Shown here: positions 6,018-6,712 of the stretch, piece after piece
Layout: every line of letters starts with the position of its first letter
Numbering within the stretch: the first letter of the stretch is position 1
Origin: Actinomycetota bacterium
Lineage (GTDB): Bacteria > Actinomycetota > Actinomycetes > Acidothermales > Acidothermaceae
Reading direction: 5' to 3'
Assembly (NCBI GenBank): GCA_003134755.1
Contig: PLCK01000241.1
Location: 13,497 to 20,208 of the forward strand
DNA: 6,712 nt
The notes under the pieces: generated by a model
What the model was told of the DNA's origin: nothing
The model's database searches: none
Seen by the model: the letters and a program-made list of their open reading frames with translations, nothing else
Position numbers and translations under genes: made by a program

Positions 6018-6571
6018 CGCGCCGCAAGATGCCTGAGGCAATCGCTCGATTGGCAAGCCCAGCGACCTGGGCCCACGCCGTCCGGCTGGTGAATTTCTAT
6101 GGCAACGTGCACGTCCAGCAGCGCCGGCTCGTCACCACTGGGCCCGGTCTTCGGATGTCACCGTCGGTGAGCCTCCGCAACGGGCAACGCATCACGTTGG
6201 GACGCGAGGTGCACATCGGCGAGCGGTCATGCCTGTGGGCCGGCGACTTGAGTGGACGGATCAGCCTCGGCGACAACGCGTTGCTCGGTCCGGAAGTCTT
6301 CATCACTGCGAGCAACTACGGCGTGCAGGCCGGGAAGCCCGTGATGTATCAGGACAAGCACGAGGCCGATGTGATCATCGGCGCGGATGTGTGGCTCGGC
6401 GTCAGAGTCACGGTGTTGCCGGGAGTCGTGATCGGCGACGGCGCGGTGGTCGGCGCCGGCTCGGTCGTGACGAAGTCGCTACCCGCGAACTGCATCGCGG
6501 GCGGTGTCCCTGCGAAAGTCATCGGCTGGCGGCCGGGCAGCGCCCAGGAGGCGAGCGCCGGTGACGGCTGA
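6014..6571 (+). CDS. Left-handed beta-helix (hexapeptide-repeat) acyltransferase, sugar O-acetyltransferase-like
   Basis: A 185-residue protein with imperfect hexapeptide repeats, most regular at 119-152 (DVIIGADVWLGVRVTVLPGVVIGDGAVVGAGSVV, start and end given only), and earlier coils at about 60-95. The ending IAGGVPAKVIGWRPG (161-175) is the standard C-terminal signature of this acetyl-CoA-dependent family. Members usually form trimers and acetylate sugar hydroxyls or amines of surface glycans. The conserved loop after the first coils reads ITASNYGVQAGKP (97-109), with Tyr102 where many relatives have the catalytic His. ATG at 6014 is chosen: it has AGGCGG 4 nt upstream and overlaps the glycosyltransferase stop (ATGA). 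An in-frame ATG at 5948 would overlap the upstream gene by 70 bp. It most likely decorates the product of the flanking glycosyltransferases. A serine O-acetyltransferase (CysE) is unlikely, as its N-terminal domain is absent. Confidence 0.88.
   Translation: MTRRKMPEAIARLASPATWAHAVRLVNFYGNVHVQQRRLVTTGPGLRMSPSVSLRNGQRITLGREVHIGERSCLWAGDLSGRISLGDNALLGPEVFITASNYGVQAGKPVMYQDKHEADVIIGADVWLGVRVTVLPGVVIGDGAVVGAGSVVTKSLPANCIAGGVPAKVIGWRPGSAQEASAGDG
6546..6551 (+). promoter_or_regulatory. Perfect Shine-Dalgarno (AGGAGG) for the second glycosyltransferase
   Basis: AGGAGG lies inside the acyltransferase coding region, 9 nt before the GTG at 6561. It is the strongest ribosome binding site in the window and fixes that GTG as the start despite an 11-bp overlap with the preceding gene. 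Confidence 0.75.
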
Positions 6572-6712
6572 CCGCGCGGTTGCCGGCGCTGACGATTCCG
6601 CCGACACCCTCAGGGCAATAGTCGTCACCTACAACACCCGCGAGCTCGCCCTACTGCTTCTCGGAGACTTGCTCGACGAACTCCGGCCGTGGCCCGGCTC
6701 CGAAGTCGTCGT
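6561..6712 (+). CDS. Family 2 glycosyltransferase, N-terminal fragment cut by the window edge
   Basis: Fifty complete codons are visible, without a stop. The first 16 or so residues are polar and not conserved. They are followed by LRAIVVTYNTRELALLLL (17-34), the first beta strand and donor-binding start of GT2 enzymes (the VVTYN motif seen in rhamnosyl- and related transferases), and by SEVVV, consistent with the second strand. The start GTG overlaps the acyltransferase stop by 11 bp and has AGGAGG 9 nt upstream, so the three genes form one operon with coupled translation. The DxD motif and acceptor part lie beyond the window, so donor and acceptor cannot be predicted. The assignment rests on the N-terminal motif and context. 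Confidence 0.78.
   Translation, partial: MTADRAVAGADDSADTLRAIVVTYNTRELALLLLGDLLDELRPWPGSEVV

Noticed and set aside
1..6712. tRNA, rRNA, CRISPR array, insertion sequence, phage or toxin-antitoxin gene
   Set aside because: Looked for tRNA-like cloverleaf ends, regularly spaced repeats, terminal inverted repeats and transposase motifs on both strands; none was seen by eye.

Overview
The window is GC-rich and densely coded. GTG starts are common and genes overlap at ATGA junctions. The order rsmA - ispE - ABC-F ATPase is typical of Actinomycetota, so a high-GC actinobacterium is the best guess; class and genus cannot be fixed from this sequence. There are eight protein genes, two of them cut by the window edges. 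No tRNA, rRNA, CRISPR array, insertion sequence or phage gene was seen, and no gene-free stretch exceeds about 225 bases.

Left part (1-3392, + strand) is a housekeeping block. It holds the 3' part of rsmA (16S rRNA dimethyltransferase), a complete ispE (MEP isoprenoid pathway kinase), and a two-domain Uup-like ABC-F ATPase whose ATG overlaps the ispE stop. A GC-rich hairpin and a TANNNT -10-like hexamer lie between rsmA and ispE. ispE, and probably the ABC-F gene with it, may therefore have its own, possibly leaderless, promoter.

Middle part (3424-4866, - strand) is a two-gene unit read leftward: a membrane acyl-CoA/fatty-acid desaturase with a complete set of iron ligands, then a MarR-family regulator 24 bp downstream. 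That 24-bp gap holds an imperfect 16-bp palindrome overlapping a -10-like hexamer exactly where a leaderless marR promoter would sit. This is a plausible autoregulatory site. The unit converges with the ABC-F gene across a 31-bp gap containing a bulged hairpin.

Right part (5091-6712, + strand) starts after a 224-bp divergent intergenic region with candidate outward promoters. It holds a family 2 glycosyltransferase, a left-handed beta-helix (hexapeptide) acyltransferase overlapping it by 4 bp, and the start of a second family 2 glycosyltransferase overlapping by 11 bp behind a perfect AGGAGG. This looks like the first part of a surface-glycan or glycolipid operon continuing beyond the right edge.

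No wholly new system is evident. The points most worth a second look are the marR/desaturase regulatory arrangement, the rsmA-ispE junction, the acyltransferase with Tyr where a catalytic His is usually found, and the over-representation of CGATCG.
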